Of a DNA stretch of 18,636 nt, positions 8,778 to 15,471 are shown in pieces. The stretch's first letter is position 1; every line of letters starts with the position of its first letter. The DNA comes from Flavobacteriales bacterium (GTDB lineage Bacteria > Bacteroidota > Bacteroidia > Flavobacteriales_D > CANHHI01): positions 1 through 18,636 of the forward strand of contig CANHHI010000012.1 of assembly GCA_947460225.1 (NCBI GenBank), written 5' to 3'. The position numbers and the translations under genes were made by a program. The notes beneath the pieces are model-generated. The model saw only the letters and a program-made list of their open reading frames with translations, had not been told where the DNA came from and did no database searches.

Positions 8778-9010
8778 GACTTGTATATTTTACCTAGCTC
8801 TTTAAACAAGACCTTGATTTTTTTCCAAAACACCAAGCTAAGTCCGATGTAAACGGCAAGCACCAAAAACAAAATGCCCCAGTAAATTCCTGTGCCCAAG
8901 GCATCAAAGCCACGGTCGTTGCCTTGGTTATTTTGCACAGCAGATTTACACATGGCACACTGCGCAAATACAGATTGCACAAAGCATATACACACAAAAA
9001 GATAACGCAT
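8774..9010 (-). CDS. Small exported CxxC membrane protein
   Basis: A 78-residue protein with a signal peptide (1-16, ending VFA before Q), a C-A-M-C motif at residues 18-21 right after the predicted cut, a short linker, one transmembrane segment (about 42-61) and a basic C-terminal tail (KKIKVLFKELGKIYK). The CxxC would face the periplasm and could bind a metal or do thiol chemistry. Similar short CAMC proteins occur in many Bacteroidota, in my recollection often near SCO1 and DUF420 genes of cytochrome oxidase clusters. That link is suggestive only; a DUF420 gene lies about 9 kb away here. An alternative ORF at 8794-9021 in another frame lacks these features. It is transcribed away from fabI and ends with a 4-nt tail-to-tail overlap with alkD. 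Confidence 0.75.
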   Translation of the reverse strand: MRYLFVCICFVQSVFAQCAMCKSAVQNNQGNDRGFDALGTGIYWGILFLVLAVYIGLSLVFWKKIKVLFKELGKIYKS

Positions 9011-9018
9011 TTTTTAGG

Positions 9019-9026
9019 CAAATTTA
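9019..9026 (-). promoter_or_regulatory. -7 element TAAATTTG of the CxxC gene
   Basis: On the minus strand TAAATTTG fits TAnnTTTG and ends 8 nt before the ATG at 9010, implying a very short leader. No good TTTG is seen about 20 nt further upstream, so the call is tentative. Confidence 0.35.
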
Positions 9027-9055
9027 CTAAAAATAAAGATAGATAAGCCTATAAT

Positions 9056-9087
9056 TTTGGCTAAAATCATTTTTTTTACTAAATTGC
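9056..9087 (+). promoter_or_regulatory. fabI promoter (TTTG-N20-TAAATTGC)
   Basis: On the plus strand TTTG (9056-9059), 20 nt and TAAATTGC (9080-9087) lie 28 nt upstream of the fabI ATG. Spacing is ideal; the -7 box lacks one T of the consensus, like the alkD box. An alternative exact -7 match (TAATTTTG, 9052-9059) lies further up but has no -33 partner. Confidence 0.55.
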
Positions 9088-9115
9088 AGGCGTTTTCAAA
9101 CACAATTTTGAACTT

Positions 9116-9928
9116 ATGGCAAAAGAACTTTTACAAGGAAAAAGAGGGATTATTTTTGGTGCCCTAAACGAGCAGTCTATCGCATGGAAAGTGGCGGAAA
9201 AAGTGCATGAACAAGGCGGAACTTTTGTGCTATCCAACGCACCTATTGCGCTTCGCATGGGGAATTTACACCAGCTCGCCGAACAAACTTCTTCTACGAT
9301 TATTGGTGCAGATGCCACGTCTGTGGAAGATTTGCAAAATTTATTTACCAGTGCGCAAGAAAAACTTGGCGGCAAACTGGATTTTGTGTTGCATTCTATT
9401 GGTATGTCGCCAAATGTGCGGAAAAATGTGGCTTACACGCAAAGCAATTACGATTATTATCAAAAAACACTAGATATATCAGGAATTTCCCTGCACAAAG
9501 TGCTCAAAGTAGCCATGGAACAAGACGCTATAAATGAATGGGGTTCAGTGGTTGCGCTTACCTATATTGCTGCACAGCGTATTTTTCCAGATTACAACGA
9601 TATGGCAGATGCTAAATCGCTTTTGGAATCTATCGCACGAAGTTTTGGATATCATTACGGCACGCACAAAAAAGTGCGCATCAATACGATTTCGCAGAGT
9701 CCGAGCATGACCACGGCTGGCAGTGGCATTAAAGGATTTGATGCTTTTTTCAATTATGCCGAGCAAATGAGCCCGCTGGGCAATGCAAGTGTGGAGGCTT
9801 GTGCGGATTACTGCGTGTCTTTATTTTCGGATTTAACTCGTTATGTTACCATGCAAAATTTATTCCACGATGGTGGTTTTTCTGCAACAGGCGTAACAAA
9901 AGTGGTGATGGACAAATTTATGGAATAA
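9116..9928 (+). CDS. fabI: Enoyl-[acyl-carrier-protein] reductase (NADH) FabI
   Basis: FabI performs the last reduction of each fatty-acid elongation cycle, turning trans-2-enoyl-ACP into acyl-ACP with NAD(P)H in the cytoplasm. The 270-residue product is a divergent short-chain dehydrogenase of normal family length. It has the FabI nucleotide-binding start (GIIFGALNEQSIAW, 11-24), the HSIG strand end (93-96) and the Tyr/Tyr-x6-Lys active site: Y150 and Y160-N-D-M-A-D-A-K167 match E. coli Y146, Y156 and K163. SPSMTTAGSGIKGF (195-208) corresponds to the substrate loop that binds triclosan-type inhibitors. ATG 9116 is the natural start. pafA begins 20 nt after the stop, so read-through into pafA and the ATL gene is likely. 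Confidence 0.95.
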   Translation: MAKELLQGKRGIIFGALNEQSIAWKVAEKVHEQGGTFVLSNAPIALRMGNLHQLAEQTSSTIIGADATSVEDLQNLFTSAQEKLGGKLDFVLHSIGMSPNVRKNVAYTQSNYDYYQKTLDISGISLHKVLKVAMEQDAINEWGSVVALTYIAAQRIFPDYNDMADAKSLLESIARSFGYHYGTHKKVRINTISQSPSMTTAGSGIKGFDAFFNYAEQMSPLGNASVEACADYCVSLFSDLTRYVTMQNLFHDGGFSATGVTKVVMDKFME

Positions 9929-9934
9929 TTTTTT

Positions 9935-9942
9935 TAGCTTTG
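9935..9942 (+). promoter_or_regulatory. Possible pafA -7 element TAGCTTTG
   Basis: An exact TAnnTTTG match lies in the 20-nt fabI-pafA gap and ends 6 nt before the pafA ATG. No TTTG occurs at the normal upstream distance. If used, the transcript would have almost no leader. It may instead be a chance match within an operon. Confidence 0.35.
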
Positions 9943-9948
9943 TCATCC

Positions 9949-11586
9949 ATGAAAAAAATATTTTTAAGCATTTACGTATTGAGCTTTGCCTGCTCAGCAG
10001 AACCTTTTGCAAAACGCCCCAAATTGGTGGTGGGCATTGTGGTGGATCAGATGCGCAACGATTATTTGCGCAGATTTTCCGAAGATTTTGGCAGAGATGG
10101 TTTTAACAAACTCATTGCTGGTGGTGCTTATTTTTCAAATGCGCACTACAACTACGTGCCAACTTATACTGCGCCTGGGCATGCCTCTATTTACACAGGT
10201 ACAACGCCCGCTTTGCATGGCATTGTGGGGAACGCTTGGTTTGATAGATATAACAACCAAAACGCATATTGCGTGGGAGATAGCACCGTGAAAGGCATTG
10301 GCAGTGAAAGCAAAATAGGCTTGATGTCGCCCAAAAACTTAAAAAGTTCTACCATTGCCGATGAATTGCGCTTGGCTACGCTGAATAAAGGCAGAGCTTA
10401 TGGGGTGTCTATCAAAGATAGAGGGGCGATTTTGCCTGTTGGGCAATCTGCGAACGCCGCTTATTGGTTTAGTGATAAAAATGAAGGCAATTTTATCAGC
10501 AGTAGTTATTACATGGATTCCCTGCCTTTGTGGGTGTCCAAGTTTAACCAACATAAATTGGCAGACAAATTGGGCAATCAGACTTGGGATTTGTTTCGTG
10601 CGCCGCACTACTACGAGAAAAGTAGAGCAGATAATTTTACAGGCGAAGCGCTTTTAAAAGGCAAAGAAACGCCTACATTTCCTTATGATTTAAGCGAGTT
10701 GCGTGCGCAAAACGGCAATTATGCCCTATTGACGCAATCGCCTTTTGGCAATACTTTGGTGCGTGAATTTGCCCAAAATCTGATTAGCGCAGAACAATTG
10801 GGTAAAAAAGATGCCACCGATTTTATTGCCATTAGTTTTTCTTCCACCGACAAAGTGGGGCACGGTTTTGGGGCATATTCCAAAGAAATTCAAGATACTT
10901 ACCTGCGTTTAGATGAAGAATTTGCCCAGCTTTTATCGTTTTTGGATTTGCGCATAGGCAAAGATAATTATTTGCTTTTTATTACCGCAGACCATGCGGG
11001 TATGGATATTCCCCGTTATTATGTAGCACAAAAAATCAATGCAGCAAGTTTTGATGCAAGTGCGTTAACGCAAAAAATGCAAAGCAAATTGCAGGAAAAA
11101 TTTGGCAAAGAAAACTGGATACAAAGCGTGCAAAATAGTCAATTCTATTTGAACCAAAATTTGGCAAGGGCAAAAAATGTGCCTTTGGCTTTGCTCAAAG
11201 AAGAACTGATTTTTTGGCTGAACCAAGAACCTGACATTCGCATTGCATCAAGTTTTGACAACAAACAAGGTTTGGACAATTGGACGGCAAATTTTGTGTC
11301 CAACGGATATTACGCCAAACGCTCTGGTGATGTTTTTTATGTGCTTGCAGATTTTCACAGTGAAAATGGCGTTGCACCTGCCACACATGGCTCCATGCAA
11401 AGCTACGACACACAAGTGCCTGTGATTTTTTACGGCAAAGGCATCAAACCCATGCGCATCAATCGCCAAATTAACATTACTGATATTGCCCCTACCCTTT
11501 GCAATTTGCTGGATATAAACGTGCCCAGTTCTTCAAGCGGTGCTGTTATAACAGAAATAACAAATTATGTCGGAAAAAGCAGATAA
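9949..11586 (+). CDS. pafA: PafA-type alkaline phosphatase (secreted phosphomonoesterase)
   Basis: An exported metal-dependent phosphatase that frees inorganic phosphate from organic phosphomonoesters in the periplasm. The 545 residues are almost the length of Elizabethkingia PafA (546). The signal peptide is at about 1-16. Zinc ligands are all visible: D33 (VVDQMR), D301 and H305 (STDKVGH), D348 and H349 (TADHAG), and H480 (ATHGSM). The nucleophile is T74 in YTAPGHAS. N95 (IVGNAW) and the pair K156/R158 (SIKDRGA) match N100, K162 and R164 of PafA, the residues that favour monoesters over diesters. ATG 9949 is chosen because it begins the signal peptide; the upstream extension to 9799 is fabI read in another frame. 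The 3' end overlaps the ATL gene by 20 nt, suggesting coupled translation. No Pho-box-like control site is evident. Confidence 0.93.
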   Translation: MKKIFLSIYVLSFACSAEPFAKRPKLVVGIVVDQMRNDYLRRFSEDFGRDGFNKLIAGGAYFSNAHYNYVPTYTAPGHASIYTGTTPALHGIVGNAWFDRYNNQNAYCVGDSTVKGIGSESKIGLMSPKNLKSSTIADELRLATLNKGRAYGVSIKDRGAILPVGQSANAAYWFSDKNEGNFISSSYYMDSLPLWVSKFNQHKLADKLGNQTWDLFRAPHYYEKSRADNFTGEALLKGKETPTFPYDLSELRAQNGNYALLTQSPFGNTLVREFAQNLISAEQLGKKDATDFIAISFSSTDKVGHGFGAYSKEIQDTYLRLDEEFAQLLSFLDLRIGKDNYLLFITADHAGMDIPRYYVAQKINAASFDASALTQKMQSKLQEKFGKENWIQSVQNSQFYLNQNLARAKNVPLALLKEELIFWLNQEPDIRIASSFDNKQGLDNWTANFVSNGYYAKRSGDVFYVLADFHSENGVAPATHGSMQSYDTQVPVIFYGKGIKPMRINRQINITDIAPTLCNLLDINVPSSSSGAVITEITNYVGKSR

Positions 11587-11908
11587 AAACGATTTTTTTG
11601 AGCTTGTTTTTGCAGTTGTTGCACAAATTCCAGAAGGCAAAGTAACGTCTTATGGGGCTATTGCCAATTTTTTAAAAGACAAAAGAGCGGCACGCATGGT
11701 GGGCTGGGCAATGAATGCTTCGCATAAACAAAAACGGGCTATTCCAGCGCACCGTGTGGTCAATCAACAAGGACTTTTAACAGGTAAAATGCACTTTGAA
11801 ACGCCCACTGCGATGCAAGAGCGTTTGCAGGCTGAGGGCGTTGTAGTCATCAACGATCAAATACAAAATTTTGAAAATGTTTTTTGGCAACCCAAAATAG
11901 AGGCTTAA
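11567..11908 (+). CDS. Alkyltransferase-like (ATL) DNA-binding protein, Cys-less MGMT homologue
   Basis: A 113-residue protein equal to the DNA-binding domain of O6-methylguanine-DNA methyltransferase. It shows IPEGKVTSYGAIA (21-33, with the nucleotide-flipping tyrosine Y29), RAARMVGWAMN (40-50, arginine finger R43) and IPAHRVVNQQGLLTG (59-73). The active-site motif PCHRV reads PAHRV: the methyl-accepting cysteine is replaced by A61. It therefore cannot act as a methyltransferase. Known ATL proteins bind O6-alkylguanine and hand the lesion to nucleotide excision repair. Bacterial databases often mislabel such genes as methyltransferases. The gene begins inside the end of pafA (20-nt overlap) and is probably co-transcribed from the fabI/pafA side; gyrA starts 63 nt later with its own promoter. 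Confidence 0.9.
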   Translation: MSEKADKNDFFELVFAVVAQIPEGKVTSYGAIANFLKDKRAARMVGWAMNASHKQKRAIPAHRVVNQQGLLTGKMHFETPTAMQERLQAEGVVVINDQIQNFENVFWQPKIEA

Positions 11909-11915
11909 AATTTAT

Positions 11916-11943
11916 TTTGTGCCAAATAATTTGCTTATCTTTG
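11916..11943 (+). promoter_or_regulatory. gyrA promoter, TATCTTTG core
   Basis: TATCTTTG (11936-11943) matches the Bacteroidota -7 consensus exactly and ends 28 nt before the gyrA ATG. The nearest TTTG (11916-11919) is only 16 nt upstream, slightly short. A TTTA at 11911-11914 would give a 21-nt spacer. The -7 element is the firm part of this call. Confidence 0.6.
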
Positions 11944-11971
11944 CTTAGTAATTCACAAAAGAATTAAAAAC

Positions 11972-14473
11972 ATGAATACAGGGGAAAAAATTCTCAAAAT
12001 AAACATTGACGAAGAGATGAAAAGTGCCTACATAGATTATTCTATGTCGGTGATTGTTTCTCGTGCCTTGCCAGATGTACGGGACGGATTAAAGCCTGTG
12101 CACAGGCGTGTGCTGTATGGCATGCAAGACTTGGGGGTTGCCTCCAATAAACCCTATAAAAAATCTGCAAGGATTGTGGGGGAAGTTTTGGGTAAGTACC
12201 ACCCACACGGCGATTCCTCTGTATATGAAGCCATGGTGCGCATGGCACAGCATTGGTCCTTGCGCTATCCCCTGGTGGACGGTCAAGGTAACTTTGGTTC
12301 GGTTGATGGCGATAGCCCTGCGGCGATGCGTTATACCGAGGCTAGATTGCGCAAAATTGCCGAAGAGATGCTCGAAGAGCTTGGCGAGGAAACCGTAGAT
12401 TTTACGCCAAACTTTGATGATTCTTTGCAAGAACCTAGCGTACTGCCTAGTAAAATACCCAATTTGCTCATCAATGGTGCGTCGGGGATTGCCGTGGGCA
12501 TGGCAACCAATATGGCTCCGCACAATTTGGGGGAAGTCATAGATGCAACTGTGGCATACATTCAAGACAAAGACATTAGCATAGACGGCTTGATGCAGTA
12601 CGTAAAAGCCCCAGATTTTCCAACAGGGGGAATTATTTACGGCTATGAAGGCGTTAAACAAGCATTGGAAACGGGCAGAGGGCGCATTGTGATGCGTGCC
12701 AAATCTGATATTGAAACCTTATCGGGCGGTAGAGAGCAGATTATTGTTACGGAAATTCCTTACCAAGTCAATAAAGCAGAAATGATTAAAAAAACTGCAG
12801 ATTTGGTCAATGACAAAAAAATAGAAGGCATTAGCGAAATTAGAGATGAATCGGACAGAAACGGCATGCGCATTGTCTATGAAATCAAGCGTGATGCAAC
12901 TTCTAGTGTGGTTTTGAATAATTTATACAAATATACTGCATTACAAACTTCGTTTTCTGTCAATAATATTGCCCTGGTGGCTGGCAAGCCTGAGACTTTG
13001 AACCTTAGGCAGATGATACACTATTTTGTGGAACATCGCCATGAAATAGTTATTCGCAGAACCAAATACAGGCTCAGAAAAGCAGAAGAACGTGCGCATA
13101 TTTTAGAAGGTTTAATTATTGCCTCCGATAATATCGACGAAGTAATCAAAATTATTCGTGCCTCTCAAAGCCCAGACGAGGCGAAAACCGCTTTGCAAAA
13201 CCGCTTTGGACTCAGTGAAATACAGTCTAGGGCAATTGTAGAAATGCGTTTGCGCCAGCTCACTGGTTTGGAACAAGACAAACTGCGTGAAGAGTTTGCG
13301 GAATTGCAAAAAACCATCAATTTCTTAAATTCTATTTTAGCCAGCGAAGAAGTGCGCATGGACATTATCAAAACCGAATTATTGGAAGTTAAACAAAAAT
13401 ACGCCGATGCACGCAGAACAGAGATTGTCTATGCCGCAGGCGAAATGAGCATAGAAGATTTAATTCCCGATGAAAAATCGGTGGTCACTATTTCCGTGCT
13501 CGGATATATCAAACGCACAAAACTGGAAGAATATCGCTTGCAAGGCAGAGGTGGAGTGGGTTCTATTGGCAGCAAAACCAGAGATGAGGATAGCATAGAG
13601 CAGTTATTTATGGCAACCAGCCACGAATATTTGCTCATATTTACCGAAAAAGGACGTTGCTATTGGATGCGGGTGTATGAAATTCCAGAAGGCTCTAAAA
13701 CTTCACAGGGGAGAGCCATACAAAATTTGATACAACTAGACCCCAATGATAAAATTAGGGCGTATGTGAATGTCAAAAATATAAAAGACCCAGAATATAT
13801 TGAGCAAAACTATATTGTGCTTTGCACCAAAAATGGTATTATCAAGAAGACTTCTTTGGAAGCCTATTCCAGACCGAGACAAAATGGCATTACCGCTTTG
13901 ACTGTTCGTGAAAACGATCAACTTTTGGAAGCAAAATTGACCAGCGGAAAATCAGAAATTCTTTTGGCTGTGAAATCAGGCAAAACCATCAGGTTCCCAG
14001 AGGAAAAAGTGCGTCCAATGGGTAGGAATGCCTCTGGTGTGATTGGCGTGCAATTGCAAGACGAGCAGGATTACGTGGTGGGCATGGTTTGTGCAGATGA
14101 TGTCAAAACCAATGTGCTGGTGCTTTCTGAAAAAGGCTATGGCAAACGCTCGGCTTTGGAAGAGTATAGAATTACCAACCGAGGCGGAAAAGGAGTGAAA
14201 TCCATGAATGTTACGGAAAAAACAGGTGCTTTGGTAGCCATGAAAATTGTCGGCGATGAGCATGATATTATGATTATTACCAAAAACGGGGTTACTATTC
14301 GCATGTCTGCACAGGATTTGCGTGTGATGGGCAGAAATACACAAGGCGTACGCTTAATCAATTTGCGTGCAAATGATGAAATTGCTGCACTGGCTGTTGT
14401 GGAAGCACAAGAGGAAACGCCCATAAGTGCTGAACATCAAGAACCAACACTAGACCAAGAGCCAAATGTTTAA
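11972..14473 (+). CDS. gyrA: DNA gyrase subunit A
   Basis: The cleavage-rejoining subunit of DNA gyrase, which with GyrB introduces negative supercoils using ATP. The 833 residues have the full family architecture: an N-terminal winged-helix and tower region (about 1-490) and a C-terminal beta-pinwheel (about 500-810). The catalytic tyrosine is Y121 in AAMRYTEARL. The quinolone region KYHPHGDSSVYEAMVRMAQ (75-93) carries S82 and E86 at the places of E. coli S83 and D87, the susceptible-type serine and an acidic residue, so there is no classic resistance change. Pinwheel GyrA-box-like loops are QGRGGVG in the first blade and TNRGGKG later; the first differs from the QRRGGKG consensus. An acidic glutamate-rich tail ends the protein. 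It has its own promoter, and the next gene overlaps its last 8 nt. Confidence 0.97.
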   Translation: MNTGEKILKINIDEEMKSAYIDYSMSVIVSRALPDVRDGLKPVHRRVLYGMQDLGVASNKPYKKSARIVGEVLGKYHPHGDSSVYEAMVRMAQHWSLRYPLVDGQGNFGSVDGDSPAAMRYTEARLRKIAEEMLEELGEETVDFTPNFDDSLQEPSVLPSKIPNLLINGASGIAVGMATNMAPHNLGEVIDATVAYIQDKDISIDGLMQYVKAPDFPTGGIIYGYEGVKQALETGRGRIVMRAKSDIETLSGGREQIIVTEIPYQVNKAEMIKKTADLVNDKKIEGISEIRDESDRNGMRIVYEIKRDATSSVVLNNLYKYTALQTSFSVNNIALVAGKPETLNLRQMIHYFVEHRHEIVIRRTKYRLRKAEERAHILEGLIIASDNIDEVIKIIRASQSPDEAKTALQNRFGLSEIQSRAIVEMRLRQLTGLEQDKLREEFAELQKTINFLNSILASEEVRMDIIKTELLEVKQKYADARRTEIVYAAGEMSIEDLIPDEKSVVTISVLGYIKRTKLEEYRLQGRGGVGSIGSKTRDEDSIEQLFMATSHEYLLIFTEKGRCYWMRVYEIPEGSKTSQGRAIQNLIQLDPNDKIRAYVNVKNIKDPEYIEQNYIVLCTKNGIIKKTSLEAYSRPRQNGITALTVRENDQLLEAKLTSGKSEILLAVKSGKTIRFPEEKVRPMGRNASGVIGVQLQDEQDYVVGMVCADDVKTNVLVLSEKGYGKRSALEEYRITNRGGKGVKSMNVTEKTGALVAMKIVGDEHDIMIITKNGVTIRMSAQDLRVMGRNTQGVRLINLRANDEIAALAVVEAQEETPISAEHQEPTLDQEPNV

Positions 14474-14984
14474 CCTAAAAATACTAAACACCGTGCCCAT
14501 ACATTTTGTATGGGTTTTTGGTTTTATAGCTTTTGCGAGTGCTTGCTTAAAAAAAGAGCAATACAGTCAGATACCTGAAATACAACAAGTATATGTTTTG
14601 CGTGATGTAGAAAACAACAAAGATTATATCTATGTGGACTTTACCGATGGCGATGGCGATTTTGGCTTAAATGATAGCGACAAAAACCCTCCTTTTGATG
14701 AAGGTGGCGCATTTTATTACAATCTATTCTTACATTATCAAGTGTATGAAGAAAATGCGTGGATAGACCTTGAAGATTTACCTGGAAACGTGCTTAAAAA
14801 TCCTTTCCATATTCGGGTGCCAAGATTGGACAACAATCCAACCAAAGCAACCGTAAGAGCGGAATTTCCTTTTGCTTTTTATTACAAGCCCTACCCCAAC
14901 ATGCGTTTTAGGGTATATCTATATGACCGTGCCCTGAATAAAAGCAACGAAGTGATTAGTGCGGAAATTAAAATTCCTCAATAA
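14466..14984 (+). CDS. Predicted lipoprotein with DGDGD motif, unknown function
   Basis: A 172-residue protein that begins with a hydrophobic signal (residues 12-25) ending in A-S-A-C, so C27 is a likely lipidation site, followed by LKKEQ. After it comes FTDGDGDFGLNDSDKNPP (59-76), an aspartate-rich loop resembling calcium-binding loops. Then a beta-rich region follows (HIRVPRLDNNPTKATVRAE; MRFRVYLYDRALNKSNEV) that could form an Ig-like fold. I recognise the FTDGDGDxG type from Bacteroidota lipoproteins of unknown role. Its ATG lies inside gyrA (ATGTTTAA, 8-nt overlap including the gyrA stop), typical of translational coupling. A strong terminator-like hairpin sits within its signal-peptide codons. 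The end overlaps the DUF4494 gene on the other strand by 17 nt. Confidence 0.8.
   Translation: MFNLKILNTVPIHFVWVFGFIAFASACLKKEQYSQIPEIQQVYVLRDVENNKDYIYVDFTDGDGDFGLNDSDKNPPFDEGGAFYYNLFLHYQVYEENAWIDLEDLPGNVLKNPFHIRVPRLDNNPTKATVRAEFPFAFYYKPYPNMRFRVYLYDRALNKSNEVISAEIKIPQ
14496..14519 (+). terminator. Terminator-like hairpin inside the lipoprotein ORF
   Basis: CCCATACA-TTT-TGTATGGG (8-bp perfect stem, 3-nt loop, 14496-14514) is followed by TTTTT, then GGTTTTA. It lies 22 nt past the gyrA stop, the position and shape of an intrinsic terminator for gyrA. However, it is also within codons 11-18 of the downstream overlapping gene, so it may act as an attenuator whose effect depends on translation. 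Confidence 0.6.
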
Positions 14985-15462
14985 CGTCAGCTTCTTCCAC
15001 CATTTGCTTTTTTTGTGGCAAAACAGGCTCTTCTTTTTCATACGGAAAAACATCAGCAATAATGGTTTCGGAAATGCTCGGAATATCAAAGTATTTCATG
15101 CCGCTATCCCGCAAACTTTCGGACAACTTCAAATACGCATCTTCCACAGTTAAAGCGTAGATAAGCATATTTTGGTTTACCTTTTTCTCTTTTTCGGTTT
15201 TTTCGTCAAATTCCACAAAAGTTACCTTGCATTTGAACCATTTTTCACCATTTTCCAAGTAAAACACATCACTCAATTGCGTTTTGGAAATATTGACAAT
15301 AGAAAATTCTTGCTTGATTAAACTGGCAAGCTCTGCAAACACACGCTGTTCCACCTCTCCATAAGTGATGGCATCAAATAGGTAACCCTCTGTTACTTTG
15401 GCAATTTTGCCTTCTGCTTGCTCTTTTTGGTATTTTATTCTTACCGTAAACCACGTTGCCAT
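14968..15462 (-). CDS. DUF4494 protein
   Basis: A 164-residue soluble protein that I recognise as DUF4494, a family largely confined to Bacteroidota with no known function. It starts MATWFTVRIKYQK and has an alpha-beta pattern, including GYLFDAITYGEVEQRVFAEL (about 26-45), YLENGEKWFKCKVTF and a YALTVEDAY segment. It ends in an acidic tail (EEADVIEEF). There is no signal peptide or membrane segment. ATG 15462 is 9 nt downstream of the OstA-like stop, so it is the last gene of the DUF420-fur-OstA unit. Its stop lies inside the opposite-strand lipoprotein gene. Confidence 0.85.
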   Translation of the reverse strand: MATWFTVRIKYQKEQAEGKIAKVTEGYLFDAITYGEVEQRVFAELASLIKQEFSIVNISKTQLSDVFYLENGEKWFKCKVTFVEFDEKTEKEKKVNQNMLIYALTVEDAYLKLSESLRDSGMKYFDIPSISETIIADVFPYEKEEPVLPQKKQMVEEADVIEEF

Positions 15463-15471
15463 ATCTAAATT

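Noticed and set aside
9799..9948. 50-residue N-terminal extension of PafA
   Set aside because: It is the fabI coding sequence in another frame; the signal peptide begins at ATG 9949.
12200..12250. Possible quinolone-resistance change in GyrA
   Set aside because: The key serine (S82) is present and E86 is an acidic residue as in many susceptible species.
12089..12661. 190-codon minus-strand open frame inside gyrA
   Set aside because: Opposite-strand shadow of a highly conserved gyrase region; rich in Cys, His and Arg without domain signs.
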